A stretch of DNA of 64,000 bases, taken from contig NZ_JHXM01000003.1 of the NCBI RefSeq assembly GCF_000621725.1, positions 124,001 to 188,000 on the forward strand, written 5' to 3'. The DNA is from Xylanibacter brevis ATCC 19188 (lineage in GTDB: Bacteria > Bacteroidota > Bacteroidia > Bacteroidales > Bacteroidaceae). Below are positions 39,447-49,131 of this stretch, piece by piece (the first letter of the stretch is position 1; each line of letters opens with the position of its first letter). The notes under the pieces were generated by a model. That model did not search any database, was not told the origin of the DNA, and was given only the letters and a program-made list of their open reading frames with translations. The translations under genes were made by a program, and so were the position numbers.

Positions 39447-40262
39447 CTAAGCTTTCGGATTGCGCTGGCGTACGGCCTCGAAGAGCAGGATGGCAGCGCT
39501 CACAGATACATTCAACGAGTCAAGACGGCCCAACATCGGAATACGGATGTGGGCCGTCGCTGCTTGGCGCCACTGGTCCGTCAGTCCGGTTGACTCTGTT
39601 CCCATGACAATAGCCGTAGAACGACGCATGTCGGTGTCGTAGTAGAGATGTGAGTCTTGCAACTGTGCCGTCAGGATGCTGATGCCACGCTGCTGCAAAA
39701 AGCGAATGCACTCCTCACTGCTGCATGCCACCGTGGGCACCGTGAAGATGGCGCCAATACTGCTACGAATAAGATTGGGATTATAAAGGTCTGTCAGGGG
39801 ATCGCAGACAATGACGGCGTCGGCCTGTGCAGCATCGGCAGAACGAAGGACAGCGCCCAGGTTGCCGGGCTTCTCAACGCGCTCGAGCACCACAATCAGG
39901 GCATCCTCGCGCAACTGCAGGTCTTCCAACTGAAGCTGGCGGGTGCGCACCTCGGCAATGACGCCTTCGGTGGTGCCACGATAGGCCACCTTCTCATAGA
40001 CTTGCGGGGTCAGCTCGAAGACATGAACATCCGAGGGGAGCGAACGCAGCAGCTCGTCGGTCTGAGCCTCATCGACATAGAGCGAAGGACAAATGAAGAG
40101 GGTGTCGAGCTGATAGCCCACCTCCACACAATGTTGCACCTCGCGAAGGCCTTCTACTACGAAAAGACCTGCCTGGCGGCGTTCTGATGATTTCTGTTGG
40201 AGTGCCAGCAACCGCTTCACCTTGGGGTTCTGAGCACTTGATAAAACGGATGCTGCTGTCAT
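39447..40262 (-). CDS. TrmH/SpoU-family RNA 2'-O-methyltransferase
   Basis: A 271-residue SPOUT methyltransferase. The N-terminal RNA-binding region opens LSSAQNPKVKRLLALQQKSSERR. The SpoU domain has NLGAVLRSADAAQADAVIV (motif 1), VMGTESTGLTDQW (motif 2) and IPMLGRLDSLNVSVSAAI (motif 3). It methylates ribose in rRNA or tRNA; the exact target is not predictable. It lies just downstream of tRNA-Arg(CCT) on the same strand, 22 bases after the tRNA 3' end, and is likely cotranscribed with it. Confidence 0.93.
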   Translation of the reverse strand: MTAASVLSSAQNPKVKRLLALQQKSSERRQAGLFVVEGLREVQHCVEVGYQLDTLFICPSLYVDEAQTDELLRSLPSDVHVFELTPQVYEKVAYRGTTEGVIAEVRTRQLQLEDLQLREDALIVVLERVEKPGNLGAVLRSADAAQADAVIVCDPLTDLYNPNLIRSSIGAIFTVPTVACSSEECIRFLQQRGISILTAQLQDSHLYYDTDMRRSTAIVMGTESTGLTDQWRQAATAHIRIPMLGRLDSLNVSVSAAILLFEAVRQRNPKA

Positions 40263-40283
40263 GTCGTGATCAGTTTTAAGGTG

Positions 40284-40355
40284 TACCCCGACCGAGAATC
40301 GAACTCGGAACTAAGCTTTAGGAGAGCCTTGTTATATCCATTTAACTATCAGGGC
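40284..40355 (-). tRNA. tRNA-Arg (anticodon CCT)
   Basis: 72 bases. Acceptor GCCCTGA pairs with TCGGGGT plus discriminator A. The anticodon stem AGGCT/AGCTT encloses loop CTCCTAA with anticodon CCT. The T arm is CCGAG-TTCGATT-CTCGG. CCA is not encoded. Tandem 75-bp promoter repeats lie directly upstream, with the nearest -7 box at 40381-40374. Confidence 0.95.
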
Positions 40356-40373
40356 AACATTCATAAGTGGTTG

Positions 40374-40531
40374 CAAAGGTACGAATAAGTGAGAGAAAAA
40401 CCAAATATATTTGAGTTTTTCCGAACGAGAGTACTTTAGAACGAAGTTCAAAGGTACGAATAAGCAAGCGAAAATGCAAATTAATTTGCAATTTTCCGAG
40501 CGAGAGTACCTAAGAACGAAGTTCAAAGGTA
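40374..40531 (-). repeat. 75-bp promoter-bearing tandem repeat, two full copies plus part of a third
   Basis: Copies begin at 40374, 40449 and 40524, exactly 75 bases apart. On the reverse strand both full copies contain TTTG, a 20-base spacer and TACCTTTG (-7 boxes at 40381-40374 and 40456-40449). The third starts with the same box but then runs into the terminator hairpin at 40540. Each full copy also has a central palindrome (CAAATATATTTG, TGCAAATTAATTTGCA) and the stretch CCGAACGAGAGTAC or CCGAGCGAGAGTAC. The array is the upstream region of tRNA-Arg(CCT). A related copy precedes tyrS at 45462. Confidence 0.9.
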
Positions 40532-40539
40532 AGAATAAA

Positions 40540-40585
40540 AAGTGAAATGCAAAAGAAAAGGTCGCTTTTCTTTTGCATTTCACTT
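40540..40585 (-). terminator. Perfect 21-bp hairpin terminator of the DUF5723-like gene
   Basis: 40540-40560 and 40565-40585 are perfect 21-base inverted arms around GTCG. On the reverse strand the hairpin is followed by TTTTTATTCTT. It lies 15 bases downstream of the stop at 40600 and abuts the promoter repeats, which restart transcription for the tRNA. Confidence 0.85.
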
Positions 40586-40599
40586 ATATAGGAATGACA

Positions 40600-41994
40600 T
40601 TAGAATGCCACGTTCATACCCAAGTTGATATTCATGTTAGACTTGAGGGGCACACCCTGCTTAGCCTGTTTACCCATGATGTGGTCCATACCGATGAAGA
40701 TGTTTGCACCTACGGGATGGATGTTCAGAATCCAACCAGCACTGGTTCCGAAGTCGCTGACAGCCACGTTGACACCACCATCGAGCCATTTCAGTGGCTT
40801 CCAGTTGGCGCTCAGACGGCCCTCGGTCCATGAGAAGTCACCATTGAAGCGACGGGTGCCCAGGAAACCGAACGACATTTTGCGATACATAGGCAACTCA
40901 TATTCCACGCCCAGACGTGCTGTGGCACCAACACCGGTGGTCTTGCTACCCTTCTCGCCCGTGTCGCGCAGATTGGCAAACTCGGCCAACTGATCGCCAT
41001 ACTCATCAAGACGGTCATCGAAGGTGTCGCCATTGCCATCATCGTTCACCGACATATCCTGGAAACCATTGAAGATAAACTCCTTGTTGGGATTCACGGC
41101 TGTGACATGCTCTGACCAGTTGATGAAACCAAGGTCGGTCAAGGCTGCGCTGACGGTGAGCTCGTCGAGCACCTTGTAGGTGGCACCGAGGTCAACAGCA
41201 AAACCGAAGCCACCAACGCCTCCGCCATCAACATCAACGTCGTCGATATGCTCGTAGGTGCCGGGCTTGGTCTTAAACTCTGAATTCTTTGACTTGAACT
41301 TGAAGCCCTTCATCATAACATCAGCCTTGGCATCGGCTGTGATGCGCCACTGCTGGGCATTTGGCAACAGCTCAGCATGCACATTGTTCATGGTGAAGTC
41401 TGCACGACCAGCACCTATCAGGGCTTTCACCTTGGCACCAACGCGCAACTTGTCGTTGATACTGCGAGAATGGCCGAAAGCTACCTCAGCAAAAGAGTGA
41501 GCATGCATATCCAGATCACTGAAGTCATAAACACTGTTGCTCAGATCCTTAGCAAAGCGGAAGAAATCGTAGGGCAGTGACAAGCCCATCATAGTACGCT
41601 CGTTGATTTCAATGGTGTTGTAACCACCAAAGCCCTTAAAGCCTACGCTCACGAGGGTGAGACGAAGATCGAGGTTGAACTTATTGGCACCGCTGTGGAA
41701 GCCCTTCAGAGCCTCATCGACAGACACGTCGGGGTGCATAAAGGTGCGATCGTACTTACCGGTGGTTGGGTTCTTAAACAACAGGTCGCCCAAACCGAAG
41801 TTTCCCTGGGTGCGCACGTTGAGGTTGCCCAAGACGGGGATGGCCACATAGCCCTGGTCGTTGCCAAAGGCTGGGTTCATGTCATGACGATACTTATAAT
41901 CCTGCGTGAAGTAAGCAGAATTCAGTTCCTGCGCCATAGCCTGTGTTGACACGGCCATGACAGAAGCGGCTAAGATATACTTATATAGTTTCAT
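40600..41994 (-). CDS. Outer-membrane beta-barrel protein, DUF5723-like
   Basis: A 464-residue protein with a signal peptide ending AMAQ, repeated amphipathic strands and a terminal aromatic residue (MNINLGMNVAF) typical of outer-membrane barrels. Segments such as LNSAYFTQDYKYRHDMNPAFGN and FGHSRSINDKLRVGAKVKAL resemble the DUF5723/PorP-like families of Bacteroidetes. The function is not known. It is 22 bases downstream of the lipoprotein gene, so the two form an operon and may work together in the envelope. Confidence 0.75.
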   Translation of the reverse strand: MKLYKYILAASVMAVSTQAMAQELNSAYFTQDYKYRHDMNPAFGNDQGYVAIPVLGNLNVRTQGNFGLGDLLFKNPTTGKYDRTFMHPDVSVDEALKGFHSGANKFNLDLRLTLVSVGFKGFGGYNTIEINERTMMGLSLPYDFFRFAKDLSNSVYDFSDLDMHAHSFAEVAFGHSRSINDKLRVGAKVKALIGAGRADFTMNNVHAELLPNAQQWRITADAKADVMMKGFKFKSKNSEFKTKPGTYEHIDDVDVDGGGVGGFGFAVDLGATYKVLDELTVSAALTDLGFINWSEHVTAVNPNKEFIFNGFQDMSVNDDGNGDTFDDRLDEYGDQLAEFANLRDTGEKGSKTTGVGATARLGVEYELPMYRKMSFGFLGTRRFNGDFSWTEGRLSANWKPLKWLDGGVNVAVSDFGTSAGWILNIHPVGANIFIGMDHIMGKQAKQGVPLKSNMNINLGMNVAF

Positions 41995-42016
41995 AGTCTT
42001 TTCGATGTTTGAAGGG

Positions 42017-43912
42017 TTAATTTAAATCGAGAACGACACCACCAACCAGTTTGATAGAGATATCTTTCAACTGGATCTTGTGGTTTTCCTTATTCAGCGT
42101 GATACCTGGTGTGGGTTTAGCCACCAGCTTATAACGCAGGCCGTCTATCTCTTTCAACTTTGCATTCGTGTAAAGACCCTTAGCATCGGGCAACGGGTTG
42201 ATTTCAATCTTCAGATCGGTGACACCCTCTACGAGATTGCCTGCGGCATCCTTAGAAGCACCAGCCAGTACGCCTGCCTTGGGATTGGCAACATCCTGCG
42301 GTGTGATGACCACCTGAACATCTTCGACCACAGAACCGTCCTTACGGATAGCCTCGGCCTCGACAATCATAGAGGCAGGGATGCCATTGATGGCCTTAGC
42401 GCCAAACTCCAGTTTGAACTTGCTCAGGTCCATATCGTCGGGCATATCCTCTTCCCAACCGTCGAACGTGTCGTCGTAAACAATCTGGGCTGCGTCACCG
42501 AATGCCAATGGAACGGTGACGTCATAGTTGATATCCTTCATGCTATAGGTGCCGAGAGCTACCGTATGCACGTTATCCTCATCGGCTTTTGCATCGATCT
42601 TCACATCAATGCGATAGGGCATCTTTGGCAAGAAGATCTTATTCAAGTCGGCAGTCTTCACATCAGTACAACCTTCTGGGATATCCTCGTTCAGCTTGGC
42701 AATACAGATCTTATTCAGCTGGTTATTGCCTGCCAGAATCTTAATACCGTCAACGACAATCTTACGCGACTGACCATGCTCATCCTTTGACTCGGTGCCA
42801 TCTTGCTCCATTGGGATAATCGTAGCCTTGATGGTGCCAGGCAGAGGCAGTGAGGTCTTTGCATTAAAGACAATCTGTGGGTTATACAGATCAAGCTTCA
42901 CCTCGTCTTTGGTCATGAAGTCAGGCAGGTCGTCCAGATCAATCTTACTTTCATCAACATTGATAGTAGGTGTGAACTTTCCCTTGACCTCCGACACAAT
43001 CAAATCCTGGGTGGTTACAATGGTGTTAATTTCATAGTTTTTACCATCATCAACCGCAACATTCTGGACCTCCAAATCGCCAACGGTCACATCGATATAG
43101 ACATCACCCTTCATGGAAACACGCGACTCGCCAGGCTTGCCAGTGGGCGCCAGAGTGATAGCGCCATATTTCGTTGTCTGACGATTGGCACTGAAATCAA
43201 CACCAACAATCTGCAAGTTTAAATAGATATCGTTCATTGGCGACAGGTTCGAGAAGGTAATCCTGCCAGGATGATTGGTATCCAGCACACCACCATTTGG
43301 ATTGTCTGTAGCAGCATTCTTGAAGGCTATATCAAGATAGGTTGGGAGCTGCACTTCGATCTTAGAGAAGCTCTTGATATAGCGCTTAACTTTCTTCGAG
43401 AAATTCAGCCTTACCTGTATGCCACCGTTCACGCTGGCATACTCCAACTTAGAAACATAGTCCTGAGCATCTGAAAGGTTACTGAAAGTACCGGCATGTT
43501 CATTAATCGATGGACCTGTATAAGTTGCCGACTGCCCTACACTGAGCGACTCAATAGAGGACGGCATATTGGGGATCTCGATATGATAAGAAGTAGGATC
43601 ACTCTTAGACACCTTAATCTCACCGAGATCTACCGTTACATCGTCAATATCCGATCCTGTCTCATGATAGATATAGTCGCCATTAGCATCAGTACTTACA
43701 CTACTTGACTCATCAAGATCCATAAAGTCATCAAGTGTAATATCCTTCACAGAGTTATTGGTCGGAAGCTGAAGGCCACTTCCACCAATACCAATTTTCT
43801 TGTCCAGATTGTCCAGGTCGTAGTCATTGTTCATACAACCTGACAATGCCAAACTGCCACCCATAGCCAATAGCCCTGAGAGTAGAAGTACGAAATTACC
43901 GTTGTTTCTCAT
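42017..43912 (-). CDS. Large lipoprotein of unknown function
   Basis: A 631-residue protein with a lipoprotein signal (LALSGC, Cys26) followed by an acidic stretch (MNNDYDLDNLDKKIG) typical of surface-exposed Bacteroidetes lipoproteins. The rest is beta-rich, with many Asp-containing strand-turn segments, and shows no catalytic motif I recognise. It precedes the DUF5723-like barrel gene by 22 bases. A partner role with that barrel is inferred from the operon only. Confidence 0.75.
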   Translation of the reverse strand: MRNNGNFVLLLSGLLAMGGSLALSGCMNNDYDLDNLDKKIGIGGSGLQLPTNNSVKDITLDDFMDLDESSSVSTDANGDYIYHETGSDIDDVTVDLGEIKVSKSDPTSYHIEIPNMPSSIESLSVGQSATYTGPSINEHAGTFSNLSDAQDYVSKLEYASVNGGIQVRLNFSKKVKRYIKSFSKIEVQLPTYLDIAFKNAATDNPNGGVLDTNHPGRITFSNLSPMNDIYLNLQIVGVDFSANRQTTKYGAITLAPTGKPGESRVSMKGDVYIDVTVGDLEVQNVAVDDGKNYEINTIVTTQDLIVSEVKGKFTPTINVDESKIDLDDLPDFMTKDEVKLDLYNPQIVFNAKTSLPLPGTIKATIIPMEQDGTESKDEHGQSRKIVVDGIKILAGNNQLNKICIAKLNEDIPEGCTDVKTADLNKIFLPKMPYRIDVKIDAKADEDNVHTVALGTYSMKDINYDVTVPLAFGDAAQIVYDDTFDGWEEDMPDDMDLSKFKLEFGAKAINGIPASMIVEAEAIRKDGSVVEDVQVVITPQDVANPKAGVLAGASKDAAGNLVEGVTDLKIEINPLPDAKGLYTNAKLKEIDGLRYKLVAKPTPGITLNKENHKIQLKDISIKLVGGVVLDLN

Positions 43913-44064
43913 CTTATTTATAATTATTGGTTTATATTATCATTAGTTAAAAGTTCTGCAAATATAGTCATTATTTCTTAGTTTCAAAACATTTTTTAAG
44001 AAAAATAGCGCTCAATACGTATATTTTGTTAATTTGAACGGTTTTGAATATCAAATACATACAA

Positions 44065-44097
44065 AAAGGGTGAGGCTTTGACAGAGCCTCACCCTTT
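44065..44097. terminator. Terminator after tyrS
   Basis: AAAGGGTGAGGCT (44065-44077) and AGCCTCACCCTTT (44085-44097) are perfect 13-base arms around a seven-base loop. On the reverse strand TTTTTGT follows, so it ends tyrS; on the forward strand the tail is weaker. Confidence 0.85.
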
Positions 44098-44120
44098 GTT
44101 GATATGAAGAAATAAGAAAA

Positions 44121-45422
44121 TTAGTCTTTAACTGTGATCAGGTAATAGTTCTTCTTACCCTTCTGAGCCAAGAGATATTTTCCATCGATCAAATCGTCGG
44201 CCGTGATAGCACGGTTCTGGTCGGTGAGTTTTTCCTTGTTCAGCGACACGCCACCGCCCTGCACCATCTTGCGCATCTCGCCCTTTGAGGGGAACACAGG
44301 TGCTGCTGTGGTCAGGATCTCAATGGCAGGCTGTCCGAGCTGAGCCTTTGAAATCTCGAATTTCTCTACGCCATCAAACACATCGAGGAACGTCTGCTCG
44401 TCGAGCTTCTCGAGGGCTTCCTTGGTTGACTTACCAAAGAGGATGTTTGAAGCCTCGATGGCCATATCCAGAGCCTCCTGTGAGTGAACCAGCACGGTAA
44501 CCTCCTCGGCCAGGCGCTTCTGCAGCACTCGACGTCCGGGATCCTGCTTGTGCTCCTCTACGAGAGCGTCGATCACGTCTTTCTCCAGCGAAGTGAAGAT
44601 CTTGATATAGCGCTCGGCATCCTCGTCGCTGACGTTCAACCAGAACTGGTAGAAGCGATAAGGTGTGGTGCGCTTGGGATCGAGCCAGATGTTGCCGCTC
44701 TCGGTCTTACCAAACTTCTTACCGTCGCTCTTGGTAATCAGCGGACAGGTCAGCGCGAAGGTCTCTACCTCGTTACCCAGTGTACGGCGGATCAGCTCGG
44801 TACCTGTGGTCATGTTACCCCACTGGTCGTTGCCGCCCAACTGCAGTTTCACCCCCTTGTGCTGATACAGATACAGGAAGTCGTAGCCCTGCAACAGCTG
44901 GTAGGTGAACTCGGTGAAGCTAAGACCGTCGCGAGCCGTACCGTTCAGGCGCTGCTGCACGCTCTCCTTAGCCATCATATAGTTCACGGTGATATGCTTA
45001 CCCACCTCACGTGCAAAATCGAGGAAGGTGAAGTTCTTCATCCAGTCGTAGTTGTTCACCATCTCGGCAGCATTAGCTTCCTTACTGTCGAAATCCAGGA
45101 ACTTAGCCACCTGAGCCTTGATGCACTCCTGGTTGTGACGCAGGGTCTCATCGTTCAGCAGGTTGCGCTCCTGACTCTTACCTGAAGGGTCGCCAATCAT
45201 ACCCGTAGCACCACCCACCAGGATGATGGGCTTATGGCCACAGCGCTGCAAGTGGCGCAGCATCATGATACCGCAGAGGTGACCAATATGCAGTGAATCG
45301 GCAGTAGGGTCGGTGCCCAGGTAGGCAGTCACCATCTCCTTCTGCAAGAGTTCCTCTGTGCCTGGCATAATCTGTGCCAGCATACCGCGCCAGCGCAGTT
45401 CTTCAACGAAGTTCTTTTTCAT
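44121..45422 (-). CDS. tyrS: Tyrosyl-tRNA synthetase
   Basis: A 433-residue class I synthetase: LHIGHL (HIGH motif), KFGKTESG (KMSKS equivalent), the [17 protein letters not shown] region, and a C-terminal S4-like RNA-binding domain ([15 protein letters not shown]). Normal length and intact. It has its own promoter within the 75-bp repeat elements at 45462-45544, which separate it from the yidD-rnpA-hemD block. Confidence 0.97.
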   Translation of the reverse strand: MKKNFVEELRWRGMLAQIMPGTEELLQKEMVTAYLGTDPTADSLHIGHLCGIMMLRHLQRCGHKPIILVGGATGMIGDPSGKSQERNLLNDETLRHNQECIKAQVAKFLDFDSKEANAAEMVNNYDWMKNFTFLDFAREVGKHITVNYMMAKESVQQRLNGTARDGLSFTEFTYQLLQGYDFLYLYQHKGVKLQLGGNDQWGNMTTGTELIRRTLGNEVETFALTCPLITKSDGKKFGKTESGNIWLDPKRTTPYRFYQFWLNVSDEDAERYIKIFTSLEKDVIDALVEEHKQDPGRRVLQKRLAEEVTVLVHSQEALDMAIEASNILFGKSTKEALEKLDEQTFLDVFDGVEKFEISKAQLGQPAIEILTTAAPVFPSKGEMRKMVQGGGVSLNKEKLTDQNRAITADDLIDGKYLLAQKGKKNYYLITVKD

Positions 45423-45461
45423 CGTATATGCTTAATTTTTCGTTATTTATCTCTGAGAGTG

Positions 45462-45566
45462 CAAAGGTACGAATAAGCGAGCGAAAAACCAAATTAATTT
45501 GAATTTTTCCGAGCGGGAGTACCTAAGAACGAAGTTCAAAGGTACGAATAAGCGAGCGACTTAGGA
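45462..45566 (-). repeat. 75-bp promoter-bearing repeat upstream of tyrS, one full and one partial copy
   Basis: The full copy starts at 45462 and the next box at 45537, again 75 bases apart. On the reverse strand the full copy has TTTG (45493-45490), a 20-base spacer and TACCTTTG (45469-45462), giving a transcript start about 30 bases before tyrS. The second copy keeps TACCTTTG and the CGCTCGCTTATTC spacer but loses the TTTG box where it meets yidD. The sequence is closely similar to the array at 40374. Confidence 0.9.
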
Positions 45567-45580
45567 GGGAAAAGGATGTA

Positions 45581-45829
45581 TCAAGGCACCGGATCATACC
45601 CAGAACCGCCCCACGGGTTGCAACGCAGGATGCGCCAAACGGCTAAAGCCAGACCCTTAAACGGGCCATGTTTAATGATTGCCTCTTTGGCATACTGCGA
45701 ACAAGTGGGGGTAAAACGACAGGAAGGAGGTGTAAACGGACTGATACAGCGCTGATAGAAGATAATAGGCATCAGCAACAGCCACTTCAGCACGGTCAGT
45801 ATCAACTTACGCACACTATTCATTCCCAA
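45581..45829 (-). CDS. yidD: Membrane protein insertion efficiency factor
   Basis: An 82-residue YidD with the conserved Cys-rich core [20 protein letters not shown] and [17 protein letters not shown]. It supports Sec/YidC membrane insertion. It overlaps the rnpA end by 14 bases, the usual arrangement. Confidence 0.96.
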   Translation of the reverse strand: MGMNSVRKLILTVLKWLLLMPIIFYQRCISPFTPPSCRFTPTCSQYAKEAIIKHGPFKGLALAVWRILRCNPWGGSGYDPVP

Positions 45830-46214
45830 TCTTCTTTGCGATGCGCATCAGGATATGCTTCACACGACTGTCCACCTCGGCAGAAGATATATGTTGGTTG
45901 GACATCCAAATGAATGCCACAGCAACCATCATCCCATCGCCTACTCTATCGGCCAACAGCTGTTTCTGCTTGCGGTAGGCTTCACGCACCTGACGCTTCA
46001 CCCTGTTGCGATCCACCGCATGCTTGAAGTGCTTCTTAGAAACACTAATGAGCACCTCGACTGACACTTGCTCGTCAAGGTGCTCTTTAACTAAATAAAC
46101 GGCTTTCAGCGGAAAGGCCACCACGGCATGACTGTGGTCGCCACCAAAGAGCTCATCCATCAGTTTTCGGCTGACGATTCGCTCTCGTTTCTGGAATATA
46201 GCCGAAGCCGTCAC
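45816..46214 (-). CDS. rnpA: Ribonuclease P protein component
   Basis: A 132-residue basic protein that binds RNase P RNA for tRNA 5' maturation. The signature [13 protein letters not shown] is present, with the N-terminal [17 protein letters not shown] region. It overlaps yidD and follows hemD by 21 bases, one operon. Confidence 0.96.
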   Translation of the reverse strand: MTASAIFQKRERIVSRKLMDELFGGDHSHAVVAFPLKAVYLVKEHLDEQVSVEVLISVSKKHFKHAVDRNRVKRQVREAYRKQKQLLADRVGDGMMVAVAFIWMSNQHISSAEVDSRVKHILMRIAKKIGNE

Positions 46215-46235
46215 AATATATAATATTATATGCTT

Positions 46236-46985
46236 TTAATCTTCTTGCATGATCAGGAAATGCTGCAAGGCACTTGTCATGGAAGGATACTTCTCTGAAG
46301 GAGCAGACAAATCCAAGCGCAGACCAGCATCCTGCACCGCCTTGGCTGTGGCAGGACCAAATGTGGCGATAGCAATCTCGCCCTGGTCGAAGTTGGGGAA
46401 GTTTTTGGTCAGCGACTCAATACCTGCAGGGCTGAAGAACACCAGCATGTCGTAGTCGAAAGCCTCAACCTCCTCGGGGGTGAAGTCGTTGCTCACCGTC
46501 TTATACATCACGCACTCAGTGTGGTTCAGCTTCTTAGAGTCAAGCAGACGAGCCACAGAGTCGTTGTGTACATCACTCATAGGAACAAGATACTTCTCGG
46601 TCTTGTGCTTAACCATGGTTGGTATCAGGTCATCAATCTTACCAGTTGTACCAAAGAACACCTTGCGCTTGCGATACTGCACGTACTTTTGAATGTAGAG
46701 TGCTATGGTCTCTGTCACACAGAAGTACTTCATATCTTCGGGGATTGCAACACGCATTTCTTTTGCCAATGCAAAGAAGTGATCGATGGCATGGCGAGAG
46801 GTGAACACAATAGCAGTATAGTCGAGAATGCTGACCTTCTGTGTTCTGAATTCACGGGCGCTGATACCCTCTACTTTGATAAATGGGCGGAACACCAGCT
46901 CCACACCAAATCGTGATGCTATATCAAAGTAGGGTGATTTCTCACTCGTAGGCTTCGGTTGTGAAACCAAAATCTTCTTGATCAT
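46236..46985 (-). CDS. hemD: Uroporphyrinogen-III synthase-like protein
   Basis: A 249-residue HemD-family protein (two-lobed fold; segments AIVFTSRHAIDHFF, YLVPMSDVHND and FFSPAGIESLTKNFP). HemD closes the tetrapyrrole ring in haem synthesis. In Bacteroidetes this copy is regularly found beside rnpA, as here, sometimes without the rest of the pathway, so the role may be different; the family assignment is good. Confidence 0.88.
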   Translation of the reverse strand: MIKKILVSQPKPTSEKSPYFDIASRFGVELVFRPFIKVEGISAREFRTQKVSILDYTAIVFTSRHAIDHFFALAKEMRVAIPEDMKYFCVTETIALYIQKYVQYRKRKVFFGTTGKIDDLIPTMVKHKTEKYLVPMSDVHNDSVARLLDSKKLNHTECVMYKTVSNDFTPEEVEAFDYDMLVFFSPAGIESLTKNFPNFDQGEIAIATFGPATAKAVQDAGLRLDLSAPSEKYPSMTSALQHFLIMQED

Positions 46986-47006
46986 CTCTTGTCCTAATAT
47001 TTTATT

Positions 47007-47789
47007 TTATAAAGTATCAACAATCTTCTCCATAAAACCTATCAAGGCCACGAATGGAGCGATTTCGAGGGCACAAAAATACAAAAAAGATTGCAAAAAT
47101 AAGCCTTTTTGAACGAAAAAGATGCTTTTTACCTTATAAAATGCTATTATTTTAAGTAAAATGAGAACTAAAATGAAGAAAAAAGCCACTTTTTCTATGG
47201 ATAAATCAAAATACACCAACAGCAGTATAACGGGGTGAGTTATAACGCCTTCCAGCACCCAAAGGAAGCGTTGTATTCTCATCCAATGTAAGTTCTCTTT
47301 ACTCCTATAGAAGACAAAATTCACACCAGAATAGAGCAACCATTTGAACACAAAGTATAGGGCAAAACCACTAAAGGCTGCCAGCAAGAACAGCGTGCGG
47401 TTGTCGCTAAGAAAGGCAAGTCCCAACTTCCGTGTGGCCCAACAGAAGGAGAAGAAAGCCAGCATCAGACAGTTCACCGTGATAAGTGACACCTGAAAAA
47501 ACTTCTCTTCACTGGTATCACCCATGGCATCCACCTCACGAGAGGTATAGAACAGCTCTCTCAGGCGATGACTGGCATAGCCGATGGTGCGTGCTATCGA
47601 GACCACATAGACCATGAAGCACACCAACAGCAACAGCGTGAAAAAGGTGCTATTAGTAATGGTGTCAGGGATAGGGTCGCCTGCAACACCTATTCCTGAC
47701 ACCACATTGATAGAGTCTCTCGAAACGAAGTTCGCGATATTCAACTGGTCGATGCCAGTTTGTGCCGCTACCTCCAGGGTATCATTCAT
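47007..47789 (-). CDS. DUF4271 integral membrane protein
   Basis: A 260-residue protein with about six hydrophobic segments (for example [18 protein letters not shown] and [19 protein letters not shown]) matching DUF4271, which lies next to hemD in many Bacteroidetes. The function is unknown. Its start overlaps the metK stop by four bases, so the two are coupled. Confidence 0.85.
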   Translation of the reverse strand: MNDTLEVAAQTGIDQLNIANFVSRDSINVVSGIGVAGDPIPDTITNSTFFTLLLLVCFMVYVVSIARTIGYASHRLRELFYTSREVDAMGDTSEEKFFQVSLITVNCLMLAFFSFCWATRKLGLAFLSDNRTLFLLAAFSGFALYFVFKWLLYSGVNFVFYRSKENLHWMRIQRFLWVLEGVITHPVILLLVYFDLSIEKVAFFFILVLILLKIIAFYKVKSIFFVQKGLFLQSFLYFCALEIAPFVALIGFMEKIVDTL

Positions 47790-49042
47790 AACGAGAACTC
47801 ACGCTTGATATCATCTACACGGTCCAGTTTCTCCCATGTAAACAGTTCGATGTCCATCGTCTTTGTTTCGTGATAATGACTGGTGAAGGTCTTTGTCACC
47901 ACCTCAGACTGACGTCCCATATGACCATAAGCCGCCGTCTCCAGATACATGGGCTGACGCAGTTTCAGACTGCGCTCAATAGCCTTTGGACGCAGGTCAA
48001 ACAACTTCTCGATGCGCTTTGCAATCTCAGCATCACTCATGTTCACATGCGAGCGACCATAGGTGTTCACATAGATATTCATGGGCTGAGCCATACCGAT
48101 GGCGTAGCTCACCTGCACCAGCATCTCGTCGGCCACACCAGCAGCCACCATGTTCTTGGCAATGTGACGGGCAGCATAGGCAGCCGAGCGGTCCACCTTC
48201 GAGGGATCTTTACCACTGAAGGCACCACCACCGTGTGCACCCTTACCACCGTAGGTATCTACAATGATCTTACGACCCGTGAGACCGGTGTCTCCGTGAG
48301 GACCACCAATCACAAACTTACCAGTGGGGTTCACGTAATACTTAATATCATCGCCAAAGAGGGCCAATACCTTCTCTGAGTGAATCTTCGCCATAACACG
48401 AGGCATCAGGATATTGATCACATCCTCTTTAATCTTAGCGAGCATAGGCTCGTCCTCATCAAACTCATCGTGCTGTGTAGAAACCACGATAGTGTCTATG
48501 CGCTCAGGAATACCGGCATCGCTATACTGCACCGTGACCTGACTCTTTGAGTCGGGACGCAGATAAGTCATCACCTTGCCCTCCTTACGAATCTCGGCCA
48601 GCGTGATCATAATCAGGTGGGCCAAGTCGAGCGACACAGGCATATAGCTCTCTGTCTCGTTGGTAGCATATCCGAACATCATACCCTGGTCGCCAGCGCC
48701 CTGATTCTCATCATCCTCGCGCTCCACACCACGGTTGATATCGGCACTCTGCTCGTGGATAGCAGTCAGAATACCGCACGAATTACCATCGAACTGATAT
48801 TCTGCCTTCGTATAACCAATCTTCTTGATAGTTTTTCTTGCAATAGTTGGCAGGTCGATATACACATCACTGCGTACCTCGCCCATGATCACCACCTGAC
48901 CTGTCGTCACGAAGGTCTCGATGGCACAATGCGCCTTTTCATCGTAGGCCAAAAACTGATCCAGCAGTGCGTCACTAATCTGGTCGGCCACTTTGTCAGG
49001 ATGTCCTTCCGACACCGATTCTGAAGAAAAGAAATATGACAT
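47786..49042 (-). CDS. metK: S-adenosylmethionine synthetase
   Basis: A 418-residue enzyme making SAM from Met and ATP. It has [18 protein letters not shown] at the N-terminus, [10 protein letters not shown], and the [20 protein letters not shown] loop. It heads the block metK-DUF4271-hemD-rnpA-yidD. The -7 box is reverse TAACTTTGC at 49091-49083. No SAM riboswitch is visible in the short leader. Confidence 0.97.
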   Translation of the reverse strand: MSYFFSSESVSEGHPDKVADQISDALLDQFLAYDEKAHCAIETFVTTGQVVIMGEVRSDVYIDLPTIARKTIKKIGYTKAEYQFDGNSCGILTAIHEQSADINRGVEREDDENQGAGDQGMMFGYATNETESYMPVSLDLAHLIMITLAEIRKEGKVMTYLRPDSKSQVTVQYSDAGIPERIDTIVVSTQHDEFDEDEPMLAKIKEDVINILMPRVMAKIHSEKVLALFGDDIKYYVNPTGKFVIGGPHGDTGLTGRKIIVDTYGGKGAHGGGAFSGKDPSKVDRSAAYAARHIAKNMVAAGVADEMLVQVSYAIGMAQPMNIYVNTYGRSHVNMSDAEIAKRIEKLFDLRPKAIERSLKLRQPMYLETAAYGHMGRQSEVVTKTFTSHYHETKTMDIELFTWEKLDRVDDIKREFSL

Positions 49043-49082
49043 ATTTAGTCCTTACTTATTTAATAATTAACGATTTCTGGGT

Positions 49083-49091
49083 GCAAAGTTA
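49083..49091 (-). promoter_or_regulatory. -7 promoter box of metK
   Basis: Reverse-strand TAACTTTGC matches TAnnTTTG, 41 bases before the start codon. Confidence 0.6.
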
Positions 49092-49131
49092 CTACATTCT
49101 TTCCACACCACAAAGGAATGACACCTTATTT

